Positions 1-7,031 are shown, counted from the stretch's first letter. The stretch: DNA of 44,671 bases from CBDCYS01 sp965226245 (GCA_965226245.1 CBDDCL010000010.1:1-44671), one strand, 5' to 3'. Translations and numbers: made by a program. Notes: a model not told the origin generated them from the sequence alone.

Positions 1-321
1 AGGGCAGAAGCAGCCAAGGAAGAGGCCGCTGGCAACTTTCGCCTTATTAACCAGCTGTTCACGAGTGTTGAGTATAAACATGCCGACATTGTGCGGCTGG
101 CATTTAATCCTTCAGGAGTTCGAATGGCCTTTGGCGAATTCATTCCCAACCCGTCAGAGAACGAAATCGCTGTAGTTAGGCCTCTTATCGGTATCTCAAT
201 ACCACACCGAATAGCGCGTGACCTGATCGGTTATTTGCAGAAACACGTCAAAGCGATTGATGATGCCGCCAAGACAGAGAAAGACGACCCTAAAGAAGGG
301 AACGCAAAACAGACATCCTAA
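1..321 (+). CDS. DUF3467-like small protein, 5' end missing
   Basis: The frame is open from the first base and ends at TAA (321), giving at least 106 codons without a start inside the window; the GTG at 91 is unlikely to be the true start because coding continues upstream. The core (D-I-V-R-L-A-F-N-P-S-G-V-R-M-A-F-G-E-F) followed by a central hydrophobic segment and a helical tail ending in K/D-rich residues resembles small DUF3467 proteins, whose function is unknown. The N-terminus may lie at the other end of the window (44646 on), see findings. Family assignment is from memory of the pattern only. Confidence 0.5.
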   Translation, partial: RAEAAKEEAAGNFRLINQLFTSVEYKHADIVRLAFNPSGVRMAFGEFIPNPSENEIAVVRPLIGISIPHRIARDLIGYLQKHVKAIDDAAKTEKDDPKEGNAKQTS

Positions 322-537
322 GAAGCGCGATTCATAACCCACCCACTAATAGGACACTACCCGTTTGGCGCCAGAGGCCAAACTACCTAGGTCGCAGGCA
401 CTGGATCTTATCCCTTGGAGTGGACTTCAAATGGTCCCGGGTCTAGCATAGAGGGTGGACTCGATCGTGGGGGCAGGTCAGCATCCACCGCAGCAAATGA
501 AACGGACCCCAAGCTAGCTCCAACATGAGGAAGAAAC

Positions 538-1254
538 ATGACCAACGCTGAAACCAACACGGGTGAGCAGGACTGCGGTCCGGTCGACCCTTCGATGATC
601 AGCGCAGAGATGCGCACGATCTATGTCTATATTAGCAATACCCTGCTGGAGGAAGGTAGGCGGCCGTCGCTTGAGGAAGTCGCTGAGAAGACGGTACAGC
701 CGCTGGAGGTGGTTAAACATGTACTCGACGTATTTGAGAGCGTTGCCGGAATCTATCGCGATCCGTTCTTTAAGAACGTCATCGCCTTCTATCCGGTGGC
801 GGCTATCCCAACCATCCATCGGATCGTACGGGGAGACAGTGGACGCATCGCATATTCGCCCTGCGCCATGGACGCGCTGACGTTGGCACCGACCTTGGAG
901 CGTATGTTGGCCATCCGATCGGCGTGTAGATACTGTGACCGTGAGATCTCGATTAGCTACAATGACACCGGTAGCAAGATTACCGAGCACACGCCTGATG
1001 ATATTTGGATCTGGATCGAGGATCGTATTCCGAGCGATGCACCTTACTACCTGGTCGTGTGCATCAACACGAATTTCTTCTGTTGCCGGGACCACCTTGA
1101 CAAATGGCTGGCGGCCGAGACAGTCATCCACAGCGGCAAACCGTACAGTCTGAGCGAGGCATTTGCCGCAGCTGACCGATGGTGTACATACAAGATGTAC
1201 AAGCTGGTCGTCGACGGGCGGCCCTGGGGTGGCAAGGCTCTCGATCAGGTCTGA
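538..1254 (+). CDS. MerB-like organomercurial (alkylmercury) lyase family protein
   Basis: 238 aa. Residues about 20-75 form a helical winged-helix-like start typical of MerB. Then come F-Y-P-V with P-T-I-H-R near 84-95, S-P-C-A-M-D-A-L (C109 and D112, matching the Cys-x-x-Asp pair that in MerB binds mercury and protonates carbon), C130-x2-C133, and F-F-C-C-R-D-H (C182/C183, position of the second catalytic Cys). MerB cleaves carbon-mercury bonds in the cytosol and hands Hg(II) to MerA. The start is supported by a GAGGAAG ribosome site just before the ATG. No merR, merT, merP or merA is adjacent, so it is a solitary member; substrate specificity may differ from classical MerB. All key cysteines appear present. 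Confidence 0.72.
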   Translation: MTNAETNTGEQDCGPVDPSMISAEMRTIYVYISNTLLEEGRRPSLEEVAEKTVQPLEVVKHVLDVFESVAGIYRDPFFKNVIAFYPVAAIPTIHRIVRGDSGRIAYSPCAMDALTLAPTLERMLAIRSACRYCDREISISYNDTGSKITEHTPDDIWIWIEDRIPSDAPYYLVVCINTNFFCCRDHLDKWLAAETVIHSGKPYSLSEAFAAADRWCTYKMYKLVVDGRPWGGKALDQV

Positions 1255-2053
1255 GAAGCGCGGTCCGACTCAGGTCACGAAACCATCCAACAGTTCGTGG
1301 AGCTTCGGGATAGCATCTCCTTAACCCCGGAGATCAGTTGTGTTGATCGTGTGGGTGGCGCGAGCACGTGACGCTCAGCTGGGGCTCGATGAAGCGTCGG
1401 GAATGGTTGCGTAGTCGTCAACCGAGCCGCCGCTGAATTTCAACAGCGGATGGGACAAGCCCGTGGGCACGCTGAGGCCCAAACAAGGCTCGGTAGCGCG
1501 TTGAGGCTGCCCCGTGACGGGCGAACGCTGGCCGGGTACCCCCCCCTCAGCATGGGGGACGCGCTGGCGGCGTCTACGGGGCGCTCAGGCGGGGCTCGCG
1601 GGCGGTTTCCTGGGGCAGCTCGCGCCCAGGCCGCACCGTTGCACGAACCGGAACGCCGACAGGCCCCACCGTTCGGCGGCATGAGCGGCGGTCGCGCGTT
1701 TCAGATAGGCCCGGCTCATGAAGGCGGCGGTCCCGGTCGCGGCAATCCGCCAGACGTGGAAGTGTTCAGGCTCGGTAACAGTGGCACAATTGTATCACTG
1801 TGGCACTTTTGTATCAGTTTTTCAGACGCATACACAGAGGGGCGGGGCGTCACGGCCTGGCGGCGATCACGCCCGGCGGCTCAGAGAGCTCCGACCCGAC
1901 GCAGTGAGTCGCGGACTGCCGAACTTTCCGACACGTCATTCGCCTTTGGGTGCTTGGCCAACGGGGAAGGGATCCAACAGGTGCTGGCCCAGAGAATCTT
2001 GGGGGCTGCTTCCAAGTCCGGTTGATGGCAAGCTCGATACGAGGCGCGAGGTT
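1255..2053. other. Gene-poor, GC-rich stretch with no confident gene
   Basis: About 800 bases without a convincing gene. A minus-strand frame from about 1790 to 1587 (E-P-E-H-F-H-V-W-R-I then helical Ala-rich residues) could be a decayed coding fragment but I do not recognise it. The only clear structure is the pair of 17-bp direct repeats at 1781-1816 and a C8/G5 run near 1540-1557. Confidence 0.5.
1781..1816 (+). repeat. Pair of 17-bp direct repeats, possible IS end
   Basis: GTGGCACAATTGTATCA (1781-1797) and GTGGCACTTTTGTATCA (1800-1816) agree at 15 of 17 positions with a 19-bp period. Subterminal direct repeats of this kind are typical of the ends of some IS families (IS21 group among them), so this may be a stranded IS end. 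No transposase is attached. Confidence 0.45.
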
Positions 2054-2210
2054 ATTCCACGAGCCGCAGTTGCGACGGCGCGATACGCGGCGGCGACGGC
2101 GAGAGCAGTAACGCGCCCTTCACCGTCCGGTAGTGCAGGTCCGGCCAGGCTTCTTTGATTTTTTCAACTCGCGTAGAGAATCCCGGCGGAACGCCTGCTG
2201 AGCGACTTTG
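2054..2210 (-). pseudogene. C-terminal remnant of a RepA-type replication initiator
   Basis: Reading the minus strand gives Q-A-F-R-R-D-S-L-R-E-L-K-K, then after a one-base shift in a run of six A residues, I-K-E-A-W-P-D-L-H-Y-R-T-V-K-G and a tail L-L-L-S-P-S ending L-V-E-stop. This parallels the C-terminus of the intact initiator at 9727-10704 (C-L-R-E-L-K-K-I-K-A-A-W-P-D-L-K-Y, then L-I-L-S-P-S, F-V-E-stop). The rest of the gene is gone. It sits next to origin-like repeats (2390-2503), so it marks a dead relative of replicon A. Confidence 0.7.
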
Positions 2211-2389
2211 CTCGCCGCTCAATCAAGGCCAGTTAGGCCGCTAGGTACCCCTTTCTCGGCCTCTCAGCGGCCCGGCAGCGGCCTGTCCGCGTCGGGTTGG
2301 GACTCGGGTATACCCTGCGCCTCGCAAAGCGCCACAAGGCCGCAAATCGCTTATTTCCACAGGCTTGTGTGAATCCAGGGGGTTTTCCA

Positions 2390-2503
2390 CGCGCTTTCGG
2401 GAAGACTCGCGGCTCAATTCTGCGCGCTTTCGGGAAGACCTTACAAGTAATAAAGAACAAGTAATAAAGAAACAAGTAGTAGGAGCGACGAGTCTGTGAA
2501 TAA
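2390..2503 (+). other. Decayed plasmid origin: iteron pair, AT-rich repeats, DnaA box
   Basis: Two perfect 17-mers CGCGCTTTCGGGAAGAC (2390-2406, 2423-2439; 33-bp period) are followed by ACAAGTAATAAAG at 2443-2455 and 2457-2469, a partial third copy at 2472-2480, and a consensus DnaA box TTATTCACA on the minus strand (2495-2503). The same order of AT-rich ACAAGTAAT repeats and DnaA box occurs, on the opposite strand, at 9444-9490 in replicon A. The rep remnant next to it is inverted compared with replicon A, so the block has been rearranged. The region 2211-2389 shows nothing else. Confidence 0.65.
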
Positions 2504-2593
2504 ACCAACTGGATCAAAAAACCAAAACCATCCTGATAGGGAATGGAGGTCGCTGTCGAGCAGATCGACGGCCAGAAGCTCGCGGGTCAGGGG

Positions 2594-3156
2594 TTATTTA
2601 ATGCGAACACGTGCATCGTATTCTAATGTACGAGCTACCATCCTCGGGCTTGGCTTCTTCGACTCACCCGGACTCGGTTCTGTGTCCTGATTGTCTCCTA
2701 CTCCATATATCTCCTGGTAGGTATCGATCACTGCTCGGAACGCCACTTCGATCGCTCCCGTGTGTACGGGCACCCCCCCCCGCTGTCTCTGTAGCGCCAC
2801 TCTTGAAAGCTGTGTCGGTGTTCCATCAGGATAACCTTTACCCGGAATTTTCTTGACTCACCCCTTTCTCTAATCCTCCTTTGGGTTTCAGGCGAAAGCA
2901 TCTTGTATAGTTTGAGCAGATCGTGGCTTTTCGGGGGAGTTGCCCCCTGCCGCCATATCAACGCTTTTAGCGCTGCCTCGATTCCGAATACCTGTGTGAT
3001 TACTGTCGGAAGGATAAGGGAGCTTCTTCGGGCCTTTTCTTCTTCCGTACCCTGATCCATCGTTTCGGTTTCTTTAGTAAGTACATCTTTAGCGTGGTAC
3101 ATGCTGACTGCCGTACACATGCTGTTGGTAGCTTGATCTTCGTTCATTCCTTTCAT
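2594..3156 (-). pseudogene. HEPN-domain protein split by a poly-G frameshift
   Basis: The first frame (start 3156, stop 2728) encodes G-I-E-A-A-L-K-A-L-I, S-H-D-L-L-K-L-Y, and E-H-R-H-S-F-Q-E-W-R-Y-R, a pattern seen in HEPN-like RNase/nucleotidyltransferase-partner proteins. After a run of nine G residues (+ strand C at 2773-2781) the sense continues in another frame (V-P-V-H-T-G-A-I-E-V-A-F-R-A-V-I) to 2594. One extra G would restore about 187 aa. The ATG overlaps the stop of the mobilisation fragment upstream (ATGA, 3153-3156), so it was translationally coupled to it. Either a phase-variable gene, decay, or a homopolymer sequencing error. Confidence 0.65.
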
Positions 3157-3269
3157 TTGGACGCCTCCTTCGGGGCCAGGTCGAACAGTTCCCGATCGCG
3201 GTCCCGTTCCAGGAAGTCATCGAGTCCCTTCATGAGGCGGTCGAGCGAGTGGGGATCGGTTCGTTTTTC
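3153..3269 (-). pseudogene. C-terminal tail of a TraD/MobC-like mobilisation protein
   Basis: Minus-strand frame R-T-D-P-H-S-L-D-R-L-M-K-G-L-D-D-F-L-E-R, then D-R-D-R-E-L-F-D-L, matches the tail of the frame at 9099-9335 (F-M-K-G-L-D-G-F-L-E-R and R-A-L-F-D-L). Small TraD/MobC-type accessory proteins of mobilisable plasmids end this way. The upstream part is replaced by the terminase-like gene, whose 3' end overlaps it. Function is lost or unknown. Confidence 0.5.
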
Positions 3270-3748
3270 GCGCGCGCCGCGGCGCGGCCGTCTGAGACTT
3301 TGGCTTGGGCTTTCGCGCGCGCGGCATCGCGAATCTCCCTCATGCGCTCGAGATCGGCATCCGGGATATCCGACAGGTCTTCGATGTCCGGCCCGTCTGA
3401 AACGTCGTCAACTCGCGCGACGGGCGGGAAGTTTTCAACGATGACGCGAGACGCGGCGCGAACTGCGGGTACGCCGCCGTCGTCTAGCAGCTCGTTCGCT
3501 GCGTCAATGAGCCGTTTTCGAATCTGCACAAGCCCGATCTGAATGGCGTCCTGGCACTCGCGGACGGTGAACTCGACGTAGGCGGCGCGGCGGCTCACCC
3601 AGTTGTATTTGGTACTCCATCCTGTCCACGCGCCCGGCGCGGCCGTTGCCTGAGCCTTGCCGGATCGTTGCCGGTACGCGGCGAACGCTTCGAACGCGGG
3701 GTCGCTTTCGGTAGTGAGTCTGTCCCAAGCTCGCGGGGTGTCGGTCAT
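3230..3748 (-). CDS. Phage terminase-small-subunit-like protein
   Basis: 172 aa from ATG at 3748. The N-terminal part has a segment E-A-F-A-A-Y-R and then W-S-T-K-Y-N-W-V-S-R-R-A-A-Y, the pattern found in small terminase-like phage proteins after their helix-turn-helix. The middle is acidic (D-I-E-D-L-S-D-I-P-D-A-D-L-E) and the tail is Ala/Lys/Arg rich. No large terminase subunit is near, so this is an isolated phage-derived gene. Its last codons overlap, in another frame, the mobilisation-protein tail; the C-terminus may therefore be a fusion junction. Confidence 0.45.
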   Translation of the reverse strand: MTDTPRAWDRLTTESDPAFEAFAAYRQRSGKAQATAAPGAWTGWSTKYNWVSRRAAYVEFTVRECQDAIQIGLVQIRKRLIDAANELLDDGGVPAVRAASRVIVENFPPVARVDDVSDGPDIEDLSDIPDADLERMREIRDAARAKAQAKVSDGRAAARAKNEPIPTRSTAS

Positions 3749-3781
3749 TCGGCGTGCCTCTAGCTTGCTAGTAAACCACGG

Positions 3782-4063
3782 CTACAAATACTTTCGGACG
3801 GCCCCGCGTTCGGCGGTCGCGCCGGCCGAGTAGTGAGCGACCATGCGGGCGGTTTTCCAGTTCCCGGCCAGCATGACTTCCGTGGTGGACGCGCCGCGCG
3901 CCGTCAGTTCGGACGCGAGCCCGACCCGGCCACTGTGCGCCGTCAAGCGCGCCTCGATGCCGGCGGCGCGGGCGGCATCGGTGAAGCGGCGCTGAATCTG
4001 CAACGGCGACAACCCGACCACCCGATCCGTGGGTGCGGCGTCGGGCCGGGCGGCGCGTGCCGT
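3782..4063 (-). pseudogene. C-terminal fragment of a tyrosine recombinase
   Basis: The last 93 residues match the C-terminus of the intact recombinase at 30459-31427 almost residue for residue: T-A-H-S-G-R-V-G-L-A-S-E-L (H-x-x-R box), then G-N-W-K-T-A-R-M-V-A-H-Y-S with the nucleophile Tyr, ending V-R-K-Y-L-stop. The frame stays open upstream to 4330, but that part bears no resemblance to the recombinase, so the fragment is joined to unrelated DNA. A short palindrome CTAGCTTGCTAG (3760-3771) lies just beyond its stop. Confidence 0.75.
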
Positions 4064-4529
4064 GATTGTTGCTTCGCGTCGGAAGGGCGAGCGGGGGACG
4101 TGGCACTCTGGTGCCGGAAGTGCGGCGGGAACGGCGGGAAACTCGATAGCGAGTCGTTCCTGGCACACCTGGCCGCGCTGGTAGGCGAGACGGCGCGCCA
4201 CGTGGCCGCACACGCGACGAACGACCGCGCGACCATAGGAAACCCCGTCCCCGCTGCCGGCGCGGGCCTGGCGCGGCGCCGGGTCGCCCTGAGCCGGCCC
4301 CGCCCGGTGCCCGCCACTGCGGTCAATCACGTCTGGTCACTCTTCATCCCGCAGTTAATACGCCATCCCGAGGAATCGCGGCCCTTCAAGCCGAACGGCT
4401 CCAGAGCCTTTTCTCGATCATCACTACCTGCCAGTCACGGCCAGAGCCAAGGCTTAGACGTGTACCGCGAAGCGGACGGAGGTAGCCGAGCACGATGACA
4501 TCTCGGGCACGGCTGTGATTAATAGAAAC
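4064..4529. other. No recognised gene
   Basis: Frames on both strands are open for long runs because of high GC, and none resembles a family I know. This stretch separates the integrase fragment from the brnTA promoter. Base composition drops sharply to AT-rich near 4515-4556. Confidence 0.4.
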
Positions 4530-4551
4530 AGTATATTTTCTATACTATAAT
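4530..4551 (+). promoter_or_regulatory. brnTA promoter with operator-like inverted repeat
   Basis: AGTATA-5 bp-TATACT (4530-4546) is a perfect 6-bp inverted repeat and runs into a consensus -10 box TATAAT (4546-4551). The brnT ATG is at 4557, so transcription would begin at or next to the start codon, and there is no ribosome site: a probable leaderless mRNA. The -35 region is weak. BrnA-type antitoxins are known to autorepress their operon by binding inverted repeats over the promoter. Confidence 0.55.
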
Positions 4552-4556
4552 AACTC

Positions 4557-4820
4557 ATGCCATTTGAGTATGATCCCGCTAAAAGCGTCACAAACAAGGC
4601 CAAGCATGGCATCGACTTCGACGAAGCCCAGGTGCTTTGGAAAGATGCTCGGATACTGCAGGCACCGGCAAAAACCGATGACGAGCCGCGCCTTCTGGTG
4701 ATCGGGAAGATTGGCGAAAACCACTGGGCCGCCGTCTGCGCTCATCGTGGGGACAATGTGCGGATCATCTCGGTGCGGCGCGCCCGGAAACAGGAGATCG
4801 ACCACTATGAAAGCAACTGA
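4557..4820 (+). CDS. brnT: BrnT family type II toxin (RNase)
   Basis: 87 aa. Begins M-P-F-E-Y-D-P-A-K-S and has N-K-A-K-H-G-I-D-F-D-E-A, then D-D-E-P-R-L-L-V-I-G-K-I, V-R-I-I-S-V-R-R-A-R-K-Q-E: the standard BrnT order (Pfam BrnT_toxin, RelE-like fold). BrnT is a ribonuclease that blocks translation and is neutralised by BrnA. The stop overlaps the start of brnA by 14 bases, as is usual for this pair, toxin first. Confidence 0.93.
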   Translation: MPFEYDPAKSVTNKAKHGIDFDEAQVLWKDARILQAPAKTDDEPRLLVIGKIGENHWAAVCAHRGDNVRIISVRRARKQEIDHYESN

Positions 4821-5022
4821 GTTCGACAGGAAATTTGATGCAGGAGAGGATGTTAGCGGCCATGTCGACTGGTCGAAAGCAAAGCGCCAGAACGAGCAGG
4901 TGAAGCGGGTGAATGTGGACTTCCCGGCATGGGTTGTGGCCGGGCTGGACAGTCAGGCGCGGCACCTTGGCGTGACCCGCCAGGCGCTCATCAAGTTGTG
5001 GATCGCTGAACGGCTACAGTGA
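4807..5022 (+). CDS. brnA: BrnA family antitoxin
   Basis: 71 aa from ATG 4807, inside the 3' end of brnT. The C-terminal part V-K-R-V-N-V-D-F-P-A-W-V-V-A-G-L-D and L-G-V-T-R-Q-A-L-I-K-L-W-I-A is a ribbon-helix-helix DNA-binding fold typical of BrnA; the N-terminal part K-F-D-A-G-E-D-V-S contacts the toxin. Expected to repress the promoter at 4530-4551 with BrnT as corepressor. Confidence 0.9.
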   Translation: MKATEFDRKFDAGEDVSGHVDWSKAKRQNEQVKRVNVDFPAWVVAGLDSQARHLGVTRQALIKLWIAERLQ

Positions 5023-5258
5023 AGCGGCAACCGAACCTGAAGGCGAACTCGGGCCCGGCGTCCTGATGCCGTGGACGTCGTCGGGGAACAGGGGGACCTG
5101 ATTCGGCGTGGAGTGCTCCCACATTCCACAGAGCCCGACCGAAGGAACGCGGTTGTCGGGATGGTGACAAATCGAGATCGCCCCGATTCAGCCCACGAAA
5201 TGGACCCCTCCGGGAGTGCACTGGGTTTTCGAATATGCACAGGGAACCGAAGCAGAGC

Positions 5259-5375
5259 ATGAAGCTGGAAGATCTCCAGGCCAACGCCGCGGTGCGCGGC
5301 ATCCTGTCCGACGGCCTTGTCACGGTGGTCAGCGTGCAGTGGTTCGGCTCCGAAGCGCTCGAGCTGACGTACAAG
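5259..5375 (+). pseudogene. N-terminal stub of a large protein cut by an IS6-family element
   Basis: ATG 5259 opens M-K-L-E-D-L-Q-A-N-A-A-V-R-G-I-L then V-T-V-V-S-V-Q-W-F-G-S-E-A-L-E-L-T-Y, and coding stops exactly where the IS begins (5376). This opening is like that of large SNF2-type helicase/DUF3883 proteins found in defence loci, but with only 39 residues the call is tentative. No continuation is seen on the far side of the IS, so the rest was deleted. Bases 5023-5258 hold nothing recognisable. Confidence 0.4.
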
Positions 5376-6182
5376 GGCATTGTCACGTTAAGTGCTCTAA
5401 TCTCGATCTGGTGATTTCGGTGTAGCCTTTTGGGATGGACACCATCTCCTTCAAACGTCACCGCTTTCCACCGGAAATCATTCGACGCGCCGTTTGGCTC
5501 TATGCCAGGTTCGCTCTGAGCTATCGGGATGTGGAGGATCTCCTTGCGGAGCGGGGTCTGGATATTTCCTACGAGAGCGTACGGCGCTGGTTCCTCAAGT
5601 TTGGTGCGCCGATTGCCCGAAACCTGCGCCACACGCGACCCATTCCCAACGGCTATTGGCATCTTGATGAGATGGTCATCGTGATTCGCGGACGGCGTTA
5701 TTGGTTATGGCGCGGGGTCGACAATGAAGGCGAGGTCCTGGATTTCCTCGTGCAATCGAAGCGGAACGCCCAAGCAGCGTTGAAGTTGATGCGCAAGCTG
5801 CTGAAGAAACAAGGCTGGCCACCCACCCGGATTACAACCGATAAACTCAGGTCCTATCACGTCGCCATTCGAACCCTCGGCCTAACGGCTCAACACATCG
5901 ACGATAGGCGTGCGAATAATCGTGCCGAGAATTCGCATCAGCCCGTCCGGCGTCGAGAACGAAAACAGCAGCGTTTCAAATCGCCGGGTTCGGCCCAACG
6001 CTTTCTGAACATTCAATCCGCCGTTTACAACACCTTTTATGTCCAGCGGCATTTACGCAACAGACTCACATTCAAACGATTTCGAAAAGACGCATTCAAT
6101 GTATGGGAAAGTGCGAGTGCGGCCGCCTGAAAGGGAATCCATGCGGGCCTTTGCGGCCCAACACGATTAACGTGACAGTGCC
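5376..6182 (+). mobile_element. IS6-family insertion sequence, complete (copy 1)
   Basis: 807 bp. Ends are GGCATTGTCACGTTAA (left) and GGCACTGTCACGTTAA (right, inverted), 15 of 16 identical, enclosing one transposase. Size and structure are as expected for IS6/IS26 relatives. Flanking 8-mers (5368-5375 versus 6183-6190) differ, so there is no target duplication, consistent with an adjacent deletion or cointegrate resolution, both common for IS6 elements. Confidence 0.88.
5435..6130 (+). CDS. IS6-family transposase
   Basis: 231 aa DDE transposase. N-terminal helix-turn-helix (L-S-Y-R-D-V-E-D-L-L-A-E-R-G), then W-H-L-D-E-M-V (first Asp), I-T-T-D-K-L-R-S-Y (second Asp) and N-R-A-E-N-S-H-Q-P-V-R (Glu). 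Full family length, no frameshift, so probably active. It is carried by the element with 16-bp terminal inverted repeats at 5376 and 6182. Confidence 0.93.
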   Translation: MDTISFKRHRFPPEIIRRAVWLYARFALSYRDVEDLLAERGLDISYESVRRWFLKFGAPIARNLRHTRPIPNGYWHLDEMVIVIRGRRYWLWRGVDNEGEVLDFLVQSKRNAQAALKLMRKLLKKQGWPPTRITTDKLRSYHVAIRTLGLTAQHIDDRRANNRAENSHQPVRRRERKQQRFKSPGSAQRFLNIQSAVYNTFYVQRHLRNRLTFKRFRKDAFNVWESASAAA

Positions 6183-6223
6183 TCTCAATCTCCGTCCCTA
6201 TGCCCCAGAACTGGCGTGCGCGG

Positions 6224-6511
6224 CTATGGGGCCACACTCAATGATTCGATGGTTCCGATATCGATTGAGGCGCGGGCAAGATCCAGGTCATACAAGTTTT
6301 GCAAGTTCAGCCAGAACTCCGGTGTCATTCCGAGAGCCTGCCCTAAACGCAGCGCCGTATCCGCCGTGATGGAACGGCGACCGTGGACGATTTCATTGAT
6401 GCGTCGCGGTGATGTGCCGATCACTTTCGCCAAGCGGTATTGGCTGATTTGGAGTTCTTCGAGAAACTCTGCCAAGTGTTCTCCAGGATGAATCGGGTCG
6501 CTATTGGTCAT
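6224..6511 (-). CDS. higA: HigA family antitoxin (XRE type)
   Basis: 95 aa. Starts near H-P-G-E-H-L-A-E-F-L-E, then a helix-turn-helix I-S-Q-Y-R-L-A-K-V-I-G-T-S-P-R-R-I-N-E-I and the HigA signature G-R-R-S-I-T-A-D-T-A-L-R-L-G, ending F-W-L-N-L-Q-N-L-Y-D-L. Binds HigB and represses the operon. Lies 28 bp downstream of higB, toxin first, as is usual for higBA. Confidence 0.93.
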   Translation of the reverse strand: MTNSDPIHPGEHLAEFLEELQISQYRLAKVIGTSPRRINEIVHGRRSITADTALRLGQALGMTPEFWLNLQNLYDLDLARASIDIGTIESLSVAP

Positions 6512-6539
6512 GGCTTTCTCCTCAGTGATAGTCGGTGAT

Positions 6540-6800
6540 TTAGATTTCCATGGCGCCTTGCTCTGTCCAGTAAAAACACACCCGCCATTGGTCGTTGATG
6601 CGGATGCTGTGCTGGCCTTTGCGGTCGCCGCTCAGAGCTTTGAGGCGATGCGACGGTGGAAGCCGCAGGTCGGATAAGGCGATGGCCACCACCACACGCT
6701 GGAGCCGCATGCGTGCCCGGCGTAGGATGTCAGATGGCAGACGCCGAACGGGGTGACCTTGAAAGATATGTTCGGTGTCTTTGTTTTTGAAACGCAGCAC
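6540..6800 (-). CDS. higB: HigB family toxin (RelE superfamily mRNA interferase)
   Basis: 86 aa. Opens M-L-R-F-K-N-K-D-T-E-H-I-F and carries the family core R-L-P-S-D-I-L-R-R-A, L-K-A-L-S-G-D-R-K-G-Q-H-S-I-R-I-N-D-Q-W-R-V-C-F-Y-W. Ribosome-associated RNase that is inhibited by HigA encoded just downstream. Intact length for the family. Confidence 0.93.
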   Translation of the reverse strand: MLRFKNKDTEHIFQGHPVRRLPSDILRRARMRLQRVVVAIALSDLRLPPSHRLKALSGDRKGQHSIRINDQWRVCFYWTEQGAMEI

Positions 6801-6845
6801 GATCTATATATTAACGCATCGAGATAATAACGCCAATGGTTAAGA

Positions 6846-6940
6846 CTTGGAAGAGCAGGTGCGACAATTGGCCGAGCAGTACGCACAGGCGCAGAAAGAG
6901 TGCGCCGAGTGGGCGAACAGGACGACCGCACTCGCCGAGG
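6846..6940 (+). repeat. 95-bp duplicate of a piece of the coiled-coil gene
   Basis: Bases 6846-6940 repeat 12174-12268 with one mismatch. The source is a continuous coding stretch; here it is an orphan scrap with no start or stop, bounded on the right by the CRISPR-repeat-like block. It shows a short-segment copy or cut event between the two regions. Confidence 0.9.
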
Positions 6941-6960
6941 TAAGGTTTGGTCAAAGAATT

Positions 6961-6998
6961 GATCTCCCCTAACTCCGGTGAGGGGAGCGGATTGAAAC
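6961..6998 (+). repeat. Solitary CRISPR-repeat-like hairpin
   Basis: A 38-base block carries a perfect 7-bp stem CTCCCCT / AGGGGAG with a 10-base loop, followed by CGGATTGAAAC. The stem plus a terminal ATTGAAAC is the classic form of type I/III CRISPR repeats. Only one copy is present and no cas genes adjoin it, so it is at most a relic. Seventeen bases just upstream (6938-6954) match the type I-E spacer at 42433-42464. Confidence 0.4.
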
Positions 6999-7031
6999 TT
7001 TGGAAACAACACCATTTGATGTAGTTTCTTT

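Noticed and set aside
514..1131. Long minus-strand frame opposite the MerB-like gene
   Set aside because: It mirrors the codons of a gene with clear family residues and a ribosome site on the plus strand.
1450..2025. Plus-strand frame of 191 codons
   Set aside because: Low-complexity Gly/Arg/Ala content with no family likeness in a GC-rich stretch; runs over the IS-like repeats.
3833..4498. Plus-strand frame of 221 codons
   Set aside because: Lies opposite the recombinase fragment and has no recognisable domain; likely a GC-driven shadow.
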